46,822 bases of DNA from Bacteroidales bacterium (GTDB taxonomy: Bacteria; Bacteroidota; Bacteroidia; Bacteroidales; UBA10428). Shown here one piece after another: positions 35,801-44,806 of the stretch. Positions within the stretch are counted from its first letter, which is position 1, and each line of letters begins with the position of its first letter. The stretch is taken from NCBI GenBank assembly GCA_016926235.1, contig JAFGOZ010000154.1, positions 1 through 46,822 of the forward strand, written 5' to 3'. Under the pieces are notes generated by a model. The model did no database searches and was not told the origin of the DNA. It worked only from the letters and a program-made list of their open reading frames with translations. The position numbers and the translations under genes are program-made.

Positions 35801-37018
35801 GGGTCCTGTAATTATTATTGTTAACTTCAAATTGGTTGTGTTTTTCAGTTTTGCAATAAAATCACGATCCTCAAAAATTTTACTTACTAACTTAAATCCT
35901 AATTCTATTCGTTTTCGAGAAATAATTCGCGTGGGTTGTAAAAAAATTACGTTTTCTGAAAGAAAATTTTGTATAGCCCTGGTTTTAGTACCTATTAAGA
36001 TTGGTTTTGGATTATGTGTATCTACCAGTTTGTTAGTCAGCGCATCATTAACTGAATAGCTTACAAGGGCCTGACGATAACGGCTTAATACTTTTTCAAA
36101 TTGATGAAAAGCATTGATTTTTCTTCGTTTACTGATGTTAAAATAAACACCCGTATCAACAGCTGTGCCAACCTCTGCAACATTTGCCGGATTATGGCCA
36201 TTTTTAACAATTATATGCTGATTTTGCTCCTGGTTAATGTTTACATTTATCCACGAACGTGATTCCCAGGGAAATAATGCTTCAATTTGTGAAAAGAATT
36301 CTCCTACATCTGCATTGGTGAAGAAAAAGTCGCGCGGACCTTTTTTTAAATTTTTTATTTTTTTATCCATTTTCCTGTTACCGCCTTCCCAGTAATAATC
36401 ATGACTATTGTTAATAACCGGAATACCAAGAAATTCAGAAAGGATGACTACGGCCAGTGCTAAAGCAACATTGCCAGGATTTGAATTGGTATTTATAAGG
36501 TAAAGGATCTTAATATCATGCTTTTCAAGGTAGTTGCCTAACTTTTTTACAATGACTAATACCTGGTTCCAGAATTTATAAATAAGATCATTATATTCTT
36601 TGCTTCCGCGTTCCAGTTTTACAAAAAAGAAATCTTTATATAAGTCCCAGTCATCAAATCCATGGATTTCTTTAATCACATATTTTTTAGCTGTAGGGTA
36701 TATGAGTTCATCAGCTTCATGATGAATAATGCCACTAATGTAATGAATAGGTACATTCTTGAAATTGTTAGCGAATATTTTAGCATATTTCCCTATTTCA
36801 ACGGTTACACCATCTACCGCATAATGAAAGGTAATAAATGCAACTCCGCCTTTGCTGATTTCCTTTTTAAATTCAGCGTATGTTCCATTAAACTGAACGG
36901 GTGGTAGAGGTCTGTGTTCTTTAAAACGGTCAATAAACAACCCTAAATCAAACCAGGTGTTTATCTTCTCATTTTTAAGAGTTTTCAATAAATCATGTAC
37001 TGTCATGAATTTGTTCAT
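32852..37018 (-). CDS. GT4 glycosyltransferase fused to a phosphodiester glycosidase (NAGPA-like) domain
   Basis: 1388-aa soluble protein. Residues about 55-600 are a GT-B glycosyltransferase (acceptor loop ITFHYAVDGVTVE, donor side QPTRIISRKRIE at 361-372, E478-x7-E486 in EGRGLPIIE). Residues about 600-1050 are a mixed region not recognised. Residues about 1050-1388 match phosphodiester glycosidase (NAGPA, PF09992-type) domains: AWNGGYIL near 1082, VGAGPMLLEEG, RTQAARLDYT, KIAVGIDENG and GFDPGGSSTLVVDGK near 1340. No signal peptide or TM, so the glycosidase part would act in the cytoplasm, unlike secreted NAGPA proteins. Transcribed alone. The transferase part resembles the 427-aa enzyme at 10890. 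Confidence 0.85.
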   Translation of the reverse strand: MNKFMTVHDLLKTLKNEKINTWFDLGLFIDRFKEHRPLPPVQFNGTYAEFKKEISKGGVAFITFHYAVDGVTVEIGKYAKIFANNFKNVPIHYISGIIHHEADELIYPTAKKYVIKEIHGFDDWDLYKDFFFVKLERGSKEYNDLIYKFWNQVLVIVKKLGNYLEKHDIKILYLINTNSNPGNVALALAVVILSEFLGIPVINNSHDYYWEGGNRKMDKKIKNLKKGPRDFFFTNADVGEFFSQIEALFPWESRSWINVNINQEQNQHIIVKNGHNPANVAEVGTAVDTGVYFNISKRRKINAFHQFEKVLSRYRQALVSYSVNDALTNKLVDTHNPKPILIGTKTRAIQNFLSENVIFLQPTRIISRKRIELGFKLVSKIFEDRDFIAKLKNTTNLKLTIIITGPIAAGHHEYFEQLLRDFAALQNEISPELKNRLFLAFLFSELDKEEFKKRFKEPVGIPELYNIASLVLLPSKTEGRGLPIIEATACGTPIFCRRYTPEKVYSEVIGENLPEIDRLKVIEFNGKKITDKHVQQIIRRVFYPHLYTEEILHNRRAVQKRFSLQALDDNLCDICYQLYLQLKPNAKILKITEKALEEYKVMVNTKNQYLDELIDHKNRHYMPGYGRLSFMLYLKSLIDPSFFRVEQQEVRGMVFEHAMRIIKSISSEKPIPFEKIIDFYNAVDTIFHIKKGNTSIRHDHSMSYRHRNTYYYPYQDFTFHELTGLISLLYIRIINIEVRNKVDDSPHFFTDWDLALSQLTTSPFLSIDNRKELIKKLQTNIPVVIFPGEYIKQELEFFALQSVRSRLNLKLEEELTERILKNKSKKLAPVYIFVQEHTLGRRLSSIDLRDYILGGKEREMKLLYKYRILRIVAIKQLSVGIHFAQIGEEAQKILCKVRSQNGFIISNRTNAAVMTDIVDIDRFHIGCATHPLTARILGIPEKSGYIQYVPAGLRTTLAYPTPIQTAKDFDRALHSKLYKDLCARIGEDKLRNIIREDAREKGTPLMQLLEELAEKKKKSIVQSSFVSGIYADDMPWSGAMARVNTRDDNWQFMIVSANDKPQTVIDFTKEFGLKTKKKARIAWNGGYILNAELVGKLGLPETYIGSPLGLIISNGKLICPPLFNRSGLLIYKDGRIDIRRVTCSGGFRIKVKNTFIQCTPENYNNPGPGIEPCYYDLLYPEEKIPGNGRIIVRLAGNVIKEIIHSTKGQSVKIIPVGIMLSFHKDRFPDELLQIGQELDIIMNGFEEVKHAVGAGPMLLEEGEEAIDMEAGGWKTLNSIRTQAARLDYTDMRGPKIAVGIDENGILCVLTINGRIRESVGATHYDMAEIMKKFGMIKAMGFDPGGSSTLVVDGKTLNISPYNRDYETDIYSLPPQPRAVSNAVIGYIE

Positions 37019-37287
37019 TGCAGCTTTTTTGATGAACGTTCTACAATATACAAATTTTTGGGAAAAGAATTGTTGTTTTTAATCGAATGGAAAAGAATGA
37101 AAAAAATGTTTACTTTGATTTATGGTAATCAAGAATGAAATATTGAAGAATCTGAATGACTTTGCTTCATTATGTAAAATATTTTTATGCATTTGATTTT
37201 TTTTCCATAGTAAGCATATATCTTAACTGGAAATAAATCCAAAATCCATATCTGAAAAAAATATTGATTTTACAAAGATTTTAATAT

Positions 37288-37689
37288 ATGGCAATAATAA
37301 AATGTTTGTTTAAAAAATACTGGAAATTAATAACTTGGGCTATAGTAATAATATACCTGAGCTTATTTAATACAGAAAAACTGGGCCGGGTTCGTCATAT
37401 AAAAATTCCACATCTTGATAAAATTGCGCATTTTATGATGTATTTTATCTTAGCAATTTTGTTATACGCTTCATTAAGCAGAGACTCCGCGAAAAAAAAT
37501 GTAAAAAAACCAGCTATTTCTTTTGGCATATCTTTACTATATGGTGGATTGATGGAATTACTACAGTATTTACTTACAAGTTACAGAACTGCAGATAAAT
37601 ATGATATGCTCTTTAATACAATAGGAGCTATTCTGGGTGTTGCTGGATATGAATTTTACAGAAGATTAAAATCCAGGCAAACTTATTAA
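37288..37689 (+). CDS. VanZ-like membrane protein
   Basis: 133-aa protein with four hydrophobic segments (about 10-27, 45-63, 73-92, 110-127), typical of VanZ-like proteins: LDKIAHFMMYFILAILLY, GLMELLQYLL and KYDMLFNTIGAILG. The polar residues D, H and E in the loops are conserved in the family. Function is unclear; the namesake gives low teicoplanin resistance, which should not be assumed here. Monocistronic, converging on rpiB. Confidence 0.82.
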   Translation: MAIIKCLFKKYWKLITWAIVIIYLSLFNTEKLGRVRHIKIPHLDKIAHFMMYFILAILLYASLSRDSAKKNVKKPAISFGISLLYGGLMELLQYLLTSYRTADKYDMLFNTIGAILGVAGYEFYRRLKSRQTY

Positions 37690-37726
37690 GCTACCTATGC
37701 CACTAAATCTCACAATAATCTTTCAA

Positions 37727-38170
37727 TTAACAAGTGCAATTTATCTTATCAATACGTCCCTGGTGACGGCCCCCTTCAAATGATGTTGTTAAAAACTGTT
37801 TTACAACTTCACGGGCTGTTTCTTCATCAATAAAACGTGCAGGAATGGCACATACGTTTGCATTGTTGTGTAGACGGGCCAGTTTTGATATTTCAGGGTT
37901 CCAGCAAACAGCTGATCGTATCCCTTTGTGTTTATTGGCAGCCATATTAATACCATTACCACTTCCGCAGAATGTAATCCCTAATTCAAATTCACCATTT
38001 TCAATGGCAAATGAAAGTGGATGGGCAAAATCCGGGTAGTCTACTGCTTCATCACTATGACTGCCAAAATCTTTACATTCATAACCGCTTTTCTCCAAAA
38101 AAGCAATAATTTTACGTTTTAGCTGATAACCTGCATGATCACTGGCAAATGCTATTTTCTTCACGGCCAT
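37727..38170 (-). CDS. rpiB: Ribose-5-phosphate isomerase B
   Basis: Interconverts ribulose 5-phosphate and ribose 5-phosphate in the pentose phosphate pathway. 147 aa, full length. Motifs: IAFASDHAGYQLK (Asp and His for substrate ring opening), VDYPDFAH, the catalytic-Cys loop TFCGSGNGINMAANK and AVCWNPEISKLARLHNNANV. It stands alone here, converging with the VanZ-like gene. Confidence 0.95.
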   Translation of the reverse strand: MAVKKIAFASDHAGYQLKRKIIAFLEKSGYECKDFGSHSDEAVDYPDFAHPLSFAIENGEFELGITFCGSGNGINMAANKHKGIRSAVCWNPEISKLARLHNNANVCAIPARFIDEETAREVVKQFLTTSFEGGRHQGRIDKINCTC

Positions 38171-38586
38171 TTTCTTATTTATTAATTATGAACTTATGGT
38201 TAAAAATATTTGTTGACTATATGTTAATTATTCAACAAAAAAATTTCAATAATGTCTCTTGACTTTATGAAAAATTATTCTCTATATACTTTTAAAAAGA
38301 AAAACAAAAATATAAATATTAATATTTATTGCATTTGTTCAACATGTATTTTAACAGAAAAATATGTTTAAACAAATCTTATTTTATTAGACGGATGTAA
38401 TATTAACAACTTGTTAATTTCTTTACAAGAATATTGAAAATTAATTTTTTATAAAAATTTTTGTTGTTAAAAAGGTGTTTTTTAATTTTTAAATATTCAA
38501 TTTGCAATACTTTATATTTTTTATTTTTAACAGTATTAACAGGATATTATAATCATAATTATTATTTATTTAAACTTTATATAATA
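38171..38586. other. 416-bp AT-rich intergenic stretch before nadA
   Basis: Divergent promoter region between rpiB and nadA. It is extremely AT-rich and holds no convincing ORF or RNA gene. A perfect 18-bp AT palindrome ATAAATATTAATATTTAT lies at 38312-38329. An in-frame extension of nadA back to 38461 exists, but its residues (hydrophobic, Asn/Tyr/Phe-rich) are not NadA-like. Confidence 0.5.
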
Positions 38587-39597
38587 ATGAATAATATAAA
38601 TAATGTTAATAACAGTATTCAAAGAAATGGATTCATCAATGTGCCTGTGGATGATAAGATAAATATTATTGATGAAATTAACAGGCTGCGAAAAGAGAAG
38701 AATGCTGTAATATTAGCTCATTATTATCAGGAAGCTGAAATTCAAGAAATTGCTGATTTTGTAGGTGATAGTTTAGCACTATCTCAAAATGCTGAAAAAA
38801 CTGAAGCTGATATAATACTTTTTGCTGGAGTAAATTTTATGGCAGAAACAGCAAAAATTCTTTGTCCGGAAAAAAAGGTATTATTACCAGATTTAAATGC
38901 AGGATGTTCCTTAGCTGATTCATGTCCAGCTGATGAATTTGAAAAATTTATAAATGATCATCAGGGTTATACAGTTATATCGTATATAAACACTACTACT
39001 GAAATTAAAGCTTTAACAGATATTATTTGCACTTCCTCTAATGCTTTTCAAATTGTTAATAGTCTTCCAAAGGATGAAAAAATTATTTTTGCACCTGATA
39101 AAAATCTGGGTGATTATATAAAAAGAATGACAGGAAGAGAAAATATGGTAATATGGAATGGAGCCTGTCATGTTCATGAAGAATTTTCTTTGGAACGGAT
39201 TTTGGAAATCAAAAAGGAATATCCGGATGCAAAAGTAATAGCTCATCCGGAATGTAAAAAACAAATATTATTAATATCTGATCATATTGGATCTACTGCT
39301 AGTTTGCTAAAATATACAAAGCTTGATAATAGTAAAAGATATATAGTTGCTACAGAATCTGGTATACTGCATCAAATGAAAAAATATAATCCACAAAAGG
39401 AATTTATTCCTGCTCCGCCTAAAGATTCAACATGTGCTTGTAATGATTGTAATTTTATGAAGTTAATTACTTTAAAAAAGATGTATCTTTCGTTACTTTA
39501 TGAAAGTCCTGAAATAACCATTGAAGAGGAAAAACGTAAAAGAGCTTTAAAACCTATAAAAAGAATGCTTGAAATTTCTGCAAAATTAGGACTGTAA
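38587..39597 (+). CDS. nadA: Quinolinate synthase NadA
   Basis: Iron-sulfur enzyme that condenses iminoaspartate and dihydroxyacetone phosphate to quinolinate in NAD synthesis. 336 aa from ATG 38587 (MNNINNVNNSIQ). Motifs: ILAHYYQEAEIQEIADFVG, [4Fe-4S] ligand region NAGCSLADSCPA, WNGACHVHEEF and CACNDCNFMKL, plus HPECKK. No nadB or nadC is adjacent. It is the first of a tight plus-strand series: 1 bp to the MORN-like gene and 9 bp from that to ruvB. Confidence 0.95.
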   Translation: MNNINNVNNSIQRNGFINVPVDDKINIIDEINRLRKEKNAVILAHYYQEAEIQEIADFVGDSLALSQNAEKTEADIILFAGVNFMAETAKILCPEKKVLLPDLNAGCSLADSCPADEFEKFINDHQGYTVISYINTTTEIKALTDIICTSSNAFQIVNSLPKDEKIIFAPDKNLGDYIKRMTGRENMVIWNGACHVHEEFSLERILEIKKEYPDAKVIAHPECKKQILLISDHIGSTASLLKYTKLDNSKRYIVATESGILHQMKKYNPQKEFIPAPPKDSTCACNDCNFMKLITLKKMYLSLLYESPEITIEEEKRKRALKPIKRMLEISAKLGL

Positions 39598-39598
39598 A

Positions 39599-41128
39599 AT
39601 GAAATATCTTTTTGGTATAATCTTAATTATCATTTCAAATAATTTGTTAGGTCAGGATAAAGTTGATCCAAATGGATATAATATGTTTTATTATCCAAAT
39701 GGTAAAAAATCGAGCGAAGGTTATTTGAAAGAAGGAAAACCGGAAGGTTTTTGGGTAAATTATTATGTTACGGGTGTAAAGAAATCTGAAGGTGTATGGC
39801 GAAAAAACAAACTGGATAGTATTTGGGTATTCTTTACTATGACTGGTGATACTGCAAAAAAATTGAGTTATTTTAATGGTTTGAAGAATGGATATTCTTA
39901 TGAATATTTTTATAATGAGAATGAAAAAAGAAATGTTATGGTCAGCAAAGAGTTATTCCTGAACGATAAGAAAGAAGGACCGTCTTATTTTTATTTAAAT
40001 AATGGAAAGCTAAAAGAAATAGCTAATTATAAAAATGGACAATTTGATGGAAAGAGAATAGAATATGCTGATGATGGCAGAATAATTACAATAAATATTT
40101 ATAGGGATGGGAATTTAGTTGATCGGGAAAGAATAAACAGATATGAAAATGGTTTAAGGACGGGTATTTGGAAAGAATTTTATGATAATGGAAATGTTAA
40201 AATAGAAGCTGAATATGAAAAGGATACTTTGAATGGATTATACAAAGAGTTTGATAATAATGGACTTATAAAACATATTGTAAAATATGAAAATGGAAGA
40301 ATAGTAGATAGAGATTTTACTATTGATGGAAATTCCAATATTAAAAATGTTACTAAAACAGATGATAATGGAAATGTTGTATTTATTGGTACGTATAAGG
40401 ATGATCTGCCAATAGGAATTCACAGATATTTTGACAGCACTGGCAACGTTACAAAAGCGTTAATGTATAATGAAAACAATAAACTGGAAAGTGAAGGAAT
40501 TATTACAATGGATGGTAGAAGAGAAGGACTGTATAAAGCTTATTATGAAGATGGAAAAATTCGGGCACAAGGACAATATATTGATAATGAGAAAGATGGT
40601 AAATGGGAATTTTATTATCAAAATGGAAGAATTGAACAAACAGGTAATTATAGAATGGGAAAAGCTGTAGGACAATGGAAATGGTACCATGATAATGGGA
40701 TGATATTACGAGAAGAAAATTATTTAAATGGTTTAAATGATGGACCATATGTAGAATATGATAATGAGGGAAATGAAGTTATTAAAGGTGATTATCTGGA
40801 AGGTGAAAAGGAAGGATTTTGGACGTATAAAGTTGGAGATTATAAGGAAGAAGGAAATTACATAAACGGATTGAAAAACGGGAAATGGAATGCATATTAT
40901 AAAGATGGGAAATTAATGTTTGAGGGTAATTTTGTTCAGGGAAGTCCGGACGGTAAACATTATATATTTTATAAAAATGGAGAAATAAAGGAAGAGCAGT
41001 TTTATTTGATGGGTTATAAAGAAAAGACCTGGAAAAGATATGATGAATTAGGTAATTTGACCATGACAATAACCTATGAAAATAATAAGGAAGAGAAGAT
41101 TAATGGTGTAAAAATAAAGGAAGATTAA
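39599..41128 (+). CDS. Secreted MORN-like (YwqK-type) repeat protein
   Basis: 509-aa exported protein: signal peptide about 1-18 (ending NNLLGQ), then about 16-20 tandem repeats of roughly 23 residues with the pattern YY.NGKI...G.Y..G...G.W (for example FYYQNGRIEQTGNYRMG and AYYKDGKLMFEGNFVQG). These are MORN-variant hairpins also used in YwqK-like proteins; the repeats probably make an extended beta-structure. It begins 1 bp after nadA and ends 9 bp before ruvB, which places an exported repeat protein between two housekeeping genes. Function unknown. Confidence 0.85.
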   Translation: MKYLFGIILIIISNNLLGQDKVDPNGYNMFYYPNGKKSSEGYLKEGKPEGFWVNYYVTGVKKSEGVWRKNKLDSIWVFFTMTGDTAKKLSYFNGLKNGYSYEYFYNENEKRNVMVSKELFLNDKKEGPSYFYLNNGKLKEIANYKNGQFDGKRIEYADDGRIITINIYRDGNLVDRERINRYENGLRTGIWKEFYDNGNVKIEAEYEKDTLNGLYKEFDNNGLIKHIVKYENGRIVDRDFTIDGNSNIKNVTKTDDNGNVVFIGTYKDDLPIGIHRYFDSTGNVTKALMYNENNKLESEGIITMDGRREGLYKAYYEDGKIRAQGQYIDNEKDGKWEFYYQNGRIEQTGNYRMGKAVGQWKWYHDNGMILREENYLNGLNDGPYVEYDNEGNEVIKGDYLEGEKEGFWTYKVGDYKEEGNYINGLKNGKWNAYYKDGKLMFEGNFVQGSPDGKHYIFYKNGEIKEEQFYLMGYKEKTWKRYDELGNLTMTITYENNKEEKINGVKIKED

Positions 41129-41137
41129 TATATCTTT

Positions 41138-42160
41138 ATGGATAAAGAATTGGATATACATAAAAATGAAGAATTCAAAAACGAAATAGAGTTTGAACAA
41201 AAACTTAGACCACCATCATTTAAAGAATTTAGAGGACAGAAAAGGATAAAGGATAATCTTACAGTTTTTGTAAAAGCAGCAAAACTTAGAGATGAAGCAT
41301 TAGATCATGTATTGCTTTTTGGGCCTCCGGGACTAGGGAAGACTACACTTGCAAATATAATTAGAAATGAGCTTGATGTTGAAATAAAAACTACTAGTGG
41401 GCCGGTTTTAGATAAACCAGGAGACCTTGCTGGAATCCTGACAAATTTAAAATCAAAAGATGTTCTTTTTATTGATGAAATTCATCGATTAAATCCTGTT
41501 GTTGAGGAATATTTATATTCTGCCATGGAGGATTTTAAAATTGATATTTTAATAGATAAAGGACCTAATGCCCGGACAGTTCAAATAAATTTAGATGGAT
41601 TTACATTAATTGGAGCAACAACAAGACCTGGTTTATTGACCAGTCCTTTACGTGAAAGATTTGGAATTAAGCTAAATCTGGAATATTATGATGCAAAAAC
41701 GCTGGAATCTATCGTTAAAAGATCATCGAAAATCATAAAAATAAAGATTGATGATGACGCTGCTTTTGAAATTGCGTCAAGAAGCAGGGGCACACCGCGT
41801 ATTGCGAATGCATTATTGAGGAGAGTTAGGGATTTTGCTCAAATTAAGGGAAAGGGATATATCGATATGGAAATTGCGAAATATTCATTGGAAGCACTTA
41901 GCATTGACCGAAATGGACTGGATGAAATGGATAATAGAATTTTAACTACCATTATTGACAAATTCAAGGGTGGGCCTGTAGGTATTACTACTATTGCCAC
42001 AGCAGTAAGTGAAGATACAGGTACCATTGAAGAAGTTTATGAACCATTTTTGATAAAGGAAGGATATATTAAAAGAACACCACGTGGAAGAGAAGTTACA
42101 GAATTAGCTTATAAACATTTAGGAATAATTAAAGAGGGAAATAACGGATTATTGTTTTAA
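41138..42160 (+). CDS. ruvB: Holliday junction branch-migration ATPase RuvB
   Basis: AAA+ motor that, with RuvA, migrates Holliday junctions. 340 aa, full length. Motifs: [11 protein letters not shown], Walker [13 protein letters not shown], Walker [12 protein letters not shown], sensor 1 [11 protein letters not shown], the arginine-finger segment PLRERFG, sensor 2 [13 protein letters not shown], and C-terminal winged helix ending [18 protein letters not shown]. Follows the MORN-like gene at 9 bp, so probably transcribed from the nadA promoter. Confidence 0.96.
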   Translation: MDKELDIHKNEEFKNEIEFEQKLRPPSFKEFRGQKRIKDNLTVFVKAAKLRDEALDHVLLFGPPGLGKTTLANIIRNELDVEIKTTSGPVLDKPGDLAGILTNLKSKDVLFIDEIHRLNPVVEEYLYSAMEDFKIDILIDKGPNARTVQINLDGFTLIGATTRPGLLTSPLRERFGIKLNLEYYDAKTLESIVKRSSKIIKIKIDDDAAFEIASRSRGTPRIANALLRRVRDFAQIKGKGYIDMEIAKYSLEALSIDRNGLDEMDNRILTTIIDKFKGGPVGITTIATAVSEDTGTIEEVYEPFLIKEGYIKRTPRGREVTELAYKHLGIIKEGNNGLLF

Positions 42161-42241
42161 CCTATTAAACTTTCTGATTTATTTTTTGTTAAATAATCAT
42201 TAAGCAGATTATATACTATAGAAAAAATTATATCATAAAAA

Positions 42242-42658
42242 ATGAAACATACAATTGATCTTCGATGGATAGATAAAATGGCTTTTGAAACGGAAGTTAA
42301 CGGACATACACTTATATTGGATGCAGGTGAAGATGTTGGGGGTGAAGATCGCGGGCCCAGACCTAAACAATTGATGCTGGTTTCATTGGCAGGTTGCACA
42401 GGGATGGATGTTGTTTCAATACTAAAAAAAATGAGGGTTGAGCTGGATTATTTTAATGTGCGCGTTGAAGGCGATGTTAGAGAAGAACATCCAAAGAAAT
42501 ATGAAACCATAAGAGTAATTTATGAGTTTAAAGGAAAAGAACTGGACATAGAAAAATTAAATAAAGCTGTAAAATTGTCTGAAGAAAAATATTGCGGAGT
42601 TAGAGCGGTTTATGAATCTGCTATTAAGATTACGAGTGAGATAAAAGTGTTGGAATGA
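42242..42658 (+). CDS. OsmC/Ohr-family protein
   Basis: 138-aa peroxiredoxin-like protein. Family features: an early beta sheet (ETEVNGHTLILDAGED), the first active-site Cys in SLAGCTGMDVVSILKK and the second in EEKYCGVRAV. OsmC-type proteins reduce organic hydroperoxides; this one has the YhfA-like arrangement (GEDRGPRPKQLML). 81 bp after ruvB; overlaps the next gene by 4 nt (ATGA), so the two are translationally coupled. Confidence 0.9.
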   Translation: MKHTIDLRWIDKMAFETEVNGHTLILDAGEDVGGEDRGPRPKQLMLVSLAGCTGMDVVSILKKMRVELDYFNVRVEGDVREEHPKKYETIRVIYEFKGKELDIEKLNKAVKLSEEKYCGVRAVYESAIKITSEIKVLE

Positions 42659-42981
42659 AAAACGGGGTGAGAACGTATCATATTGTTGTTTCTTCTGTTA
42701 TTACTTTTGTAAGTATAACTATATTAATATTATATGGTTATTTATTAGGTAATATTGTGAATGAGGGAATATATAGTAAAATGCATTTGAAATACAATGT
42801 CACGAAAGCACAATTTCTTATATACATATCAATTATTATTTCAATATCATTATTGGTAATAATAAATCAGATTGTATTTCTTATTCGACGAAAACGTGAT
42901 AGGCTTAAATTTACTTACTTAAGTTATTTGGTATTTATAATATTTATTGTTATTGGCGGGTTGTATATGAATATACGATAA
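42655..42981 (+). CDS. Small three-TM membrane protein
   Basis: 108 aa, with TMs at about 9-31, 49-73 and 85-104 and a basic loop RRKRDRLK between TM2 and TM3. No family recognised. The start ATG overlaps the stop of the OsmC gene (ATGA), which supports a real gene. Converges with pheS, whose stop is 5 bp away. Confidence 0.7.
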   Translation: MKNGVRTYHIVVSSVITFVSITILILYGYLLGNIVNEGIYSKMHLKYNVTKAQFLIYISIIISISLLVIINQIVFLIRRKRDRLKFTYLSYLVFIIFIVIGGLYMNIR

Positions 42982-42986
42982 AAAAG

Positions 42987-44006
42987 TTACAGGTTAGCTG
43001 TAAATTGGCTTAAAAATCTCACATCATTTTCAAAGAAAAGACGAATATCCTTAATTTCAAATTTCAGCATCGCAATACGTTCAATCCCCATACCAAAAGC
43101 AAAACCTGTATATTTTTGAGGATCAATATTCATATTTTCCAAAACAGCAGGATCCACCATACCACAACCCATTATTTCTAACCATCCGGTATATTTACAT
43201 ACATTACATCCTTTGCCTTTACATATTCTGCAACTGATATCCATTTCTGCAGATGGTTCAGTAAATGGAAAAAAGGATGGCCTGAGCCGGATTTGTGTGT
43301 CATGGCCAAAAAATTCTTTGGAGAAATAAAGTAAAGACTGCTTTAAATCTGCAAATGAAACATTCTCATCAATATATAAGCCTTCAATTTGATGAAATAT
43401 ACAATGTGAACGCGCTGAAATTGCTTCATTACGAAATACGCGGCCTGGCATAATTATACGAAATGGAGGTTTAGATTTCTCCATAGCCCTGATTTGTACA
43501 GATGAAGTATGCGTACGCAGAAGAATTTCAGGATTTGTTTCGATAAAAAAAGTATCCTGCATATCACGGGCAGGATGGTTAGGAGGAAAGTTTAATGCAG
43601 AAAATACATGCCAATCATCTTCAATTTCCGGACCTTCAGCAACAACATAACTCATTCGTTTAAAGATTGAGCAGATCTCATTTTTAACTATAGAAATTGG
43701 ATGTCTGGAGCCCGGAATAAATGGATATCCTGGTAAAAAATAATCAAAAGTACTTTGAGAAGATGAAGTATCTGAAATCTTTTCTTTAAGCTGATTAACT
43801 TTATTAAGTGCAGTTTGTTTAAGTTCATTCAAAAGTTGACCAATCTCTTTCTTTTGATCGTTGGGTACATCTTTGAAATAGGAGAATAATGAAGAGATTT
43901 TACCTTTTTTGCTTAAGTATTCTATCCTGAATGCTTCAATATCATCATGATTTATACTATCAAATGAATTAACTTGTGATAGCAGTTCGGCAATCTTTTC
44001 GCGCAT
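42987..44006 (-). CDS. pheS: Phenylalanyl-tRNA synthetase alpha subunit
   Basis: Catalytic subunit of PheRS. 339 aa. N-terminal coiled coil (about 1-85), motif 2 FRNEAISARSHCIFHQIEG, a zinc-like cysteine group CRICKGKGCNVCKYTGW, and motif 3 GFAFGMGIERIAML. The length and all class II motifs are intact. pheT is not adjacent. The cyclophilin gene is 3 bp upstream on the same strand, so the two are probably co-transcribed. Confidence 0.96.
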   Translation of the reverse strand: MREKIAELLSQVNSFDSINHDDIEAFRIEYLSKKGKISSLFSYFKDVPNDQKKEIGQLLNELKQTALNKVNQLKEKISDTSSSQSTFDYFLPGYPFIPGSRHPISIVKNEICSIFKRMSYVVAEGPEIEDDWHVFSALNFPPNHPARDMQDTFFIETNPEILLRTHTSSVQIRAMEKSKPPFRIIMPGRVFRNEAISARSHCIFHQIEGLYIDENVSFADLKQSLLYFSKEFFGHDTQIRLRPSFFPFTEPSAEMDISCRICKGKGCNVCKYTGWLEIMGCGMVDPAVLENMNIDPQKYTGFAFGMGIERIAMLKFEIKDIRLFFENDVRFLSQFTANL

Positions 44007-44009
44007 AGC

Positions 44010-44669
44010 TTAGTTCTTTAGTTTTTCGATTGTAAAAGTAATATTTTTTAATGGACGTTTTGCATTATTAACTTGTTGTGCAGCAATTTTATCAACGACA
44101 GCTAATCCTTCTACAACCTCGCCAAATACTGTATAGTTATAGTCCAAATAGGGTACACCGCCTATGGTTGTATACGTTTTTACCTGATTATCATTGAACT
44201 GGGTATTCATTTGTTTTGATAATAAATTTAATTCTGGTAAGGTATAAACCTTACCCTGAACAATATAGAACTGGCATGAAGACGATTCCTTAAGAGGGTT
44301 TACCTGATCTCCTTTTCTGGCTGCAGCAAGGGCACCTTTTTTGTGTATACAGTTAATGTTAAATTCAGCAGGTATGGTATAATTTAATCCTCCATTGCCA
44401 AGTACCTTATCTGATGGTGCATTTTTAGAGTCCGGATCACCTCCCTGAATCATAAAATTCTGAATTACTCTGTGAAATAGCAGATCTTTATAAAACCCCT
44501 GGTTGATGAGTTTTATCATATTTTCCTTATGCAAGGGAGTTTCATCATACAATTTAAAGGTAATGTTTCCAAATTCTGTCTTAATTATATATAATTCATT
44601 GCTTTTTTGTTGTGAGTAAGCGCAGTTAAAAAAAGTTAAAATGGTAATCTGAATTATTCTATGTCTCAT
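44010..44669 (-). CDS. Exported cyclophilin-type peptidyl-prolyl isomerase
   Basis: Prolyl isomerase of 219 aa acting outside the cytoplasm. A signal-like segment (about residues 5-19, ending CAYSQ) precedes the domain. Cyclophilin marks: FHRVIQNFMIQGGDP, the Arg in AARKGDQ, SSCQFYIVQG and YTVFGEVVEGLAVVDKI. It has an insertion (YTLPELNLLSKQMN...YTTIGGVPYLD) common in Bacteroidota cyclophilins. Located 3 bp before pheS. Confidence 0.9.
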   Translation of the reverse strand: MRHRIIQITILTFFNCAYSQQKSNELYIIKTEFGNITFKLYDETPLHKENMIKLINQGFYKDLLFHRVIQNFMIQGGDPDSKNAPSDKVLGNGGLNYTIPAEFNINCIHKKGALAAARKGDQVNPLKESSSCQFYIVQGKVYTLPELNLLSKQMNTQFNDNQVKTYTTIGGVPYLDYNYTVFGEVVEGLAVVDKIAAQQVNNAKRPLKNITFTIEKLKN

Positions 44670-44806
44670 ACTATCGAGGTTTTAAAAGTTAATATATAAA
44701 TGATGATTGGTTATTTGTATTGTTAAAAAGAAGCAAAAATAATAAATATTGATAAGGTGATTAACAATTGAAAACTATATACATTTGTAGCTTAAAATTG
44801 TAAGAC

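Noticed and set aside
38461..38586. Upstream extension of nadA by 42 residues
   Set aside because: Hydrophobic, low-complexity residues not typical of NadA; a normal start exists at 38587.
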